A DNA stretch of 64,000 bases from Atrina japonica. Lineage: Eukaryota; Mollusca; Bivalvia; Pterioida; Pinnidae. Positions 62,001 to 64,000 of the stretch are shown one piece after another; within the stretch, counting starts at the first letter, position 1; each line of letters begins with the position of its first letter. The notes beneath the pieces were generated by a model that did not search any database, had not been told where the DNA came from, and worked only from the letters and a program-made list of their open reading frames with translations. The DNA lies in NCBI GenBank assembly GCA_030159075.1, contig BROG01000632.1, forward strand, positions 141,501 to 205,500, written 5' to 3'. The position numbers and the translations under genes were made by a program.

Positions 62001-63171
62001 AAGCACCACTACAGCCGATAGTATTTAATGATTTTGTGTGTAGGTTTGGAATGCCACACCGACTCTATCATGATCAAGGCCGGGAATTGAAAATACATTT
62101 TTCCATCAATTACAAAATCTAACAGGGATAGGCAAATACAAGACGACTCCGTATCACCCTGAGGGAAATGGACAGGTAGAACGTTTCAACCACAAGTTAT
62201 TCCAAATGCTTCGAACATTACCAGCTGAGGATAAACAGGACTGGAAATCTCATCTCAGTAAGATGGTTCATGCTTATAATTGCACACGTCATGAGTCAAC
62301 GGGTTATTCACCCTTTCATCTTCTTTTTGGAAGGCATCCACTTCCACTTCCAGTGGATATGATATTTCAGAAACAAAACACTAGGGATGGAGATACATCA
62401 AGATCTCACTTCGTCCAAAATGGGCTGAACGAATGAAATCAGCTTACGATATAGCATCAAGGAACATTGCCAGATCTGCTGAAAAAGGCAGAAACCATCA
62501 TGATGCTAAAAGACTAACTGCTGAACTAAAAGCTGGTGATCGTGTGCTCGTGCGAAATGTAGCGCGGAAAGCAGGACCTGATAAGTTACGATCGTATTGG
62601 GAAGAGGATGTTTATATGGTATTGAAGAAAATTAATGAGGACATACCAGTGTATGAAGTACAAAAAGAGAATCGTAAGGGACGAATTCGTAGGCTGGACA
62701 GGAATCTCCTTTTACAGTGCAATTGTTTACCTTTTGATGTATAAAGGAAACAAATACTTGCCAGAAGGTTTTGGAAAAGAAGGATCGCAAACCACTGCTT
62801 ATTCAAAACTCTACAAGTTATTCTGACCATGATATTATTGTGGAGACAACATTGAATCCGATGGCAGAGATATTCGTGCCACAAAGTGCAACGGACAAAA
62901 CACTAGGCTAAATGATGGCAATATATCTTCACATAATAATACCAGCAATAGTGCGCCCGAGAACCAACAGTCAGAGGTGTCAGGAAATAGTAAACGTGAA
63001 TCAGATATTGGCTATTCATCAGTGGACCAACAACTCGATGATACTGAACACGGTGATGATGAAACAGATGATGACTTGGTTGTGATTACATCAAACAGGA
63101 GGTCAAAGACTCGTCGACCACCAACGCGCTTTACTTACAATGCGTTTGGGGAACCTACATATACATATTAG
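59100..63171 (+). pseudogene. pol remnant: protease, reverse transcriptase, RNase H, integrase
   Basis: The protease DTG triad is at 59163-59171, but the frame shifts just after it; the rest of the protease continues in the frame open at 59152-60102. Stops interrupt at 60100-60102 (TAG) and 60265-60267 (TGA, after LCIDY of reverse transcriptase). The palm continues in another frame with the catalytic YLDD at 60543-60554. RNase H has HIDAS near 61058, KLEFLALKWA and YSDNNN. Integrase keeps its N-terminal zinc-finger region (HNDMGH near 61850, CECIKSK near 61965). After LKAPLQPI it jumps to VFNDFVCRFG, skipping the first part of the catalytic core. A frameshift follows DQGRE near 62085. The VERFNH glutamate at 62179 is in a third frame, and another shift lies near 62415. 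The C-terminal tail with RRPPTRFTYN ends at 63171. Confidence 0.9.
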
Positions 63172-63633
63172 GTTGTTAGTAAATAATTTCTAAGTCAGGA
63201 GTAGGTAGATGGGTTGTTTTTAGTTTGTTAGTTTACACATTTCCGCAATGTCCAATTGAATTTTTCTAGTCATTTGATACAAGTATCTCTTGTTATTGTG
63301 ATAAATTGTAGGGGATAAACCTTTCATTATACTGTAGGTGTCCGGGAACTTTCACAGATAGGATATTCTATGGTGGCTATCTTAGAACAACATAGCATAT
63401 TATCAGTGTGTAATTGATGATTGATCATCAGAATGGCCAACTGGTAACAAACGCAGAATGAACTAGTTATTCTTGTTGCTATTGTATTGTTCTTACAATT
63501 GATGTTTTAATAAGGCAGACCTTTATGCTACATGTTGAGTATAGGTCGGGTATTGATACTTTTGAATGTATACGATATGTAGATAATTTGGTTAGATGTG
63601 TACCTGAAACGACATTTATTTTGGCGGGGAGAG
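63172..63633 (+). other. Untranslated interior segment and polypurine tract before 3' LTR
   Basis: 462 bp with no frame of note. The last 11 bp, GGCGGGGAGAG (63623-63633), are the likely polypurine tract priming second-strand synthesis. Confidence 0.7.
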
Positions 63634-63910
63634 TGCGACAGAAGAAATGGTGTCATGTAAAGCTACCCCTATTTTTTATATTTCATTTTCTTGTCTGATT
63701 TGAATCTAGGATGGATAGCTCAGTAAAGTCTATGTAGGAGTTAAATAAGCTACATAGGGGAAGTTGCACTAGAGACATGCGTATTCCTTAAGTTATCTAA
63801 GCTACATAGGGGGAGTTGCGCTATAGACATGCGTATTCCTTGGCGCCATTAAACATGTTTCATTCTGTTCATTTATTCCTCCTTACAGAGTGCAGGACAT
63901 ATGAGTAACA
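63634..63910 (+). repeat. 3' LTR, 277 bp
   Basis: Matches the 5' LTR, but a segment of about 50 bp containing AAGCTACATAGGGG and GACATGCGTATTCCTT is present twice (about 63742-63791 and 63795-63840). An 11-bp stretch near the end is missing. Confidence 0.9.
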
Positions 63911-63911
63911 A

Positions 63912-63916
<5 letters not shown>

Positions 63917-64000
<84 letters not shown>
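63917..64000. repeat. (TA)n microsatellite, right flank of LTR element
   Basis: About forty TA units, interrupted once, running to the window end; a counterpart of the tract at 57167-57250. Confidence 0.95.

Larger units (their letters stand above)
57251..63910 (+). mobile_element. Ty3/gypsy-type LTR retrotransposon, degenerate, about 6.7 kb
   Basis: Two direct LTRs flank an interior with gag (zinc knuckle) and pol in the order protease, reverse transcriptase, RNase H, integrase, which defines the Ty3/gypsy group. The 5' LTR starts TGTGACAGAA and the 3' LTR TGCGACAGAA; both end GAGTAACA. A primer-binding-site-like TGGTGGCCAGTGTGGGGG starts 5 bp after the 5' LTR. A purine tract GGCGGGGAGAG directly precedes the 3' LTR. 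Both flanks are (TA)n, so an ATAT-type target duplication is possible but cannot be proven. No envelope gene is seen. Multiple stops, frameshifts and an integrase deletion make it non-autonomous. Confidence 0.93.

Overview
This is an animal nuclear genomic window, most likely from a mollusc or another lophotrochozoan. It is AT-rich by eye. Its genes are split by many short GT-AG exons, introns and spacers are full of tRNA-derived SINEs, small foldback/MITE elements and minisatellites, and it carries one Ty3/gypsy-type LTR retrotransposon. The phylum call rests on overall repeat style and protein similarity and is inference; no species can be named.

Three host genes can be assembled exon by exon. 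(1) On the minus strand, 2562-8638 holds the first five coding exons of an aspartate dehydrogenase domain protein (ASPDH-like). It has a Rossmann glycine motif and a conserved catalytic-domain segment; its C-terminus is not found and probably lies beyond the left edge. (2) On the plus strand, 9497-23692 is a complete 12-exon gene for gametogenetin-binding protein 2 (GGNBP2), 626 residues, with every junction phase consistent. It is head-to-head with the ASPDH-like gene across about 860 bp, which probably contains both promoters. (3) On the minus strand, 36368-45610 is a complete 9-coding-exon gene for an SLC22-family (organic cation/anion transporter-like) 12-TM carrier of 558 residues. It probably has an extra untranslated first exon near 53932-54020, which would put a 2.2-kb minisatellite array inside its first intron. 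The three genes show no evident functional link.

Between the genes, 23693-36367 is a roughly 12.7-kb spacer with only SINEs, MITEs and simple AT-rich DNA. Six minisatellites stand out, with units of about 41, 26, 28, 36, 24 and 39 bp, at 150-1110, 1225-1850, 3165-3825, 7360-8010, 40065-40835 and 46078-48255. At 56390-56945 a SINE copy is interrupted by two separate foldback elements, each flanked by a perfect 8-bp target duplication (hAT-like). At 11700-11950 a TTAA-flanked (piggyBac-like) MITE sits inside a TA-flanked MITE.

The right end, 57251-63910, is a degenerate Ty3/gypsy LTR retrotransposon with both LTRs, lying between (TA)n tracts. Its gag and pol frames are broken by several stops and frameshifts, and the first part of the integrase catalytic core is deleted, so it is not autonomous. 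I found no CRISPR, operon, rRNA or convincing free-standing tRNA gene, and no clear case of a wholly new biological system; the most novel material is the repeat architecture.
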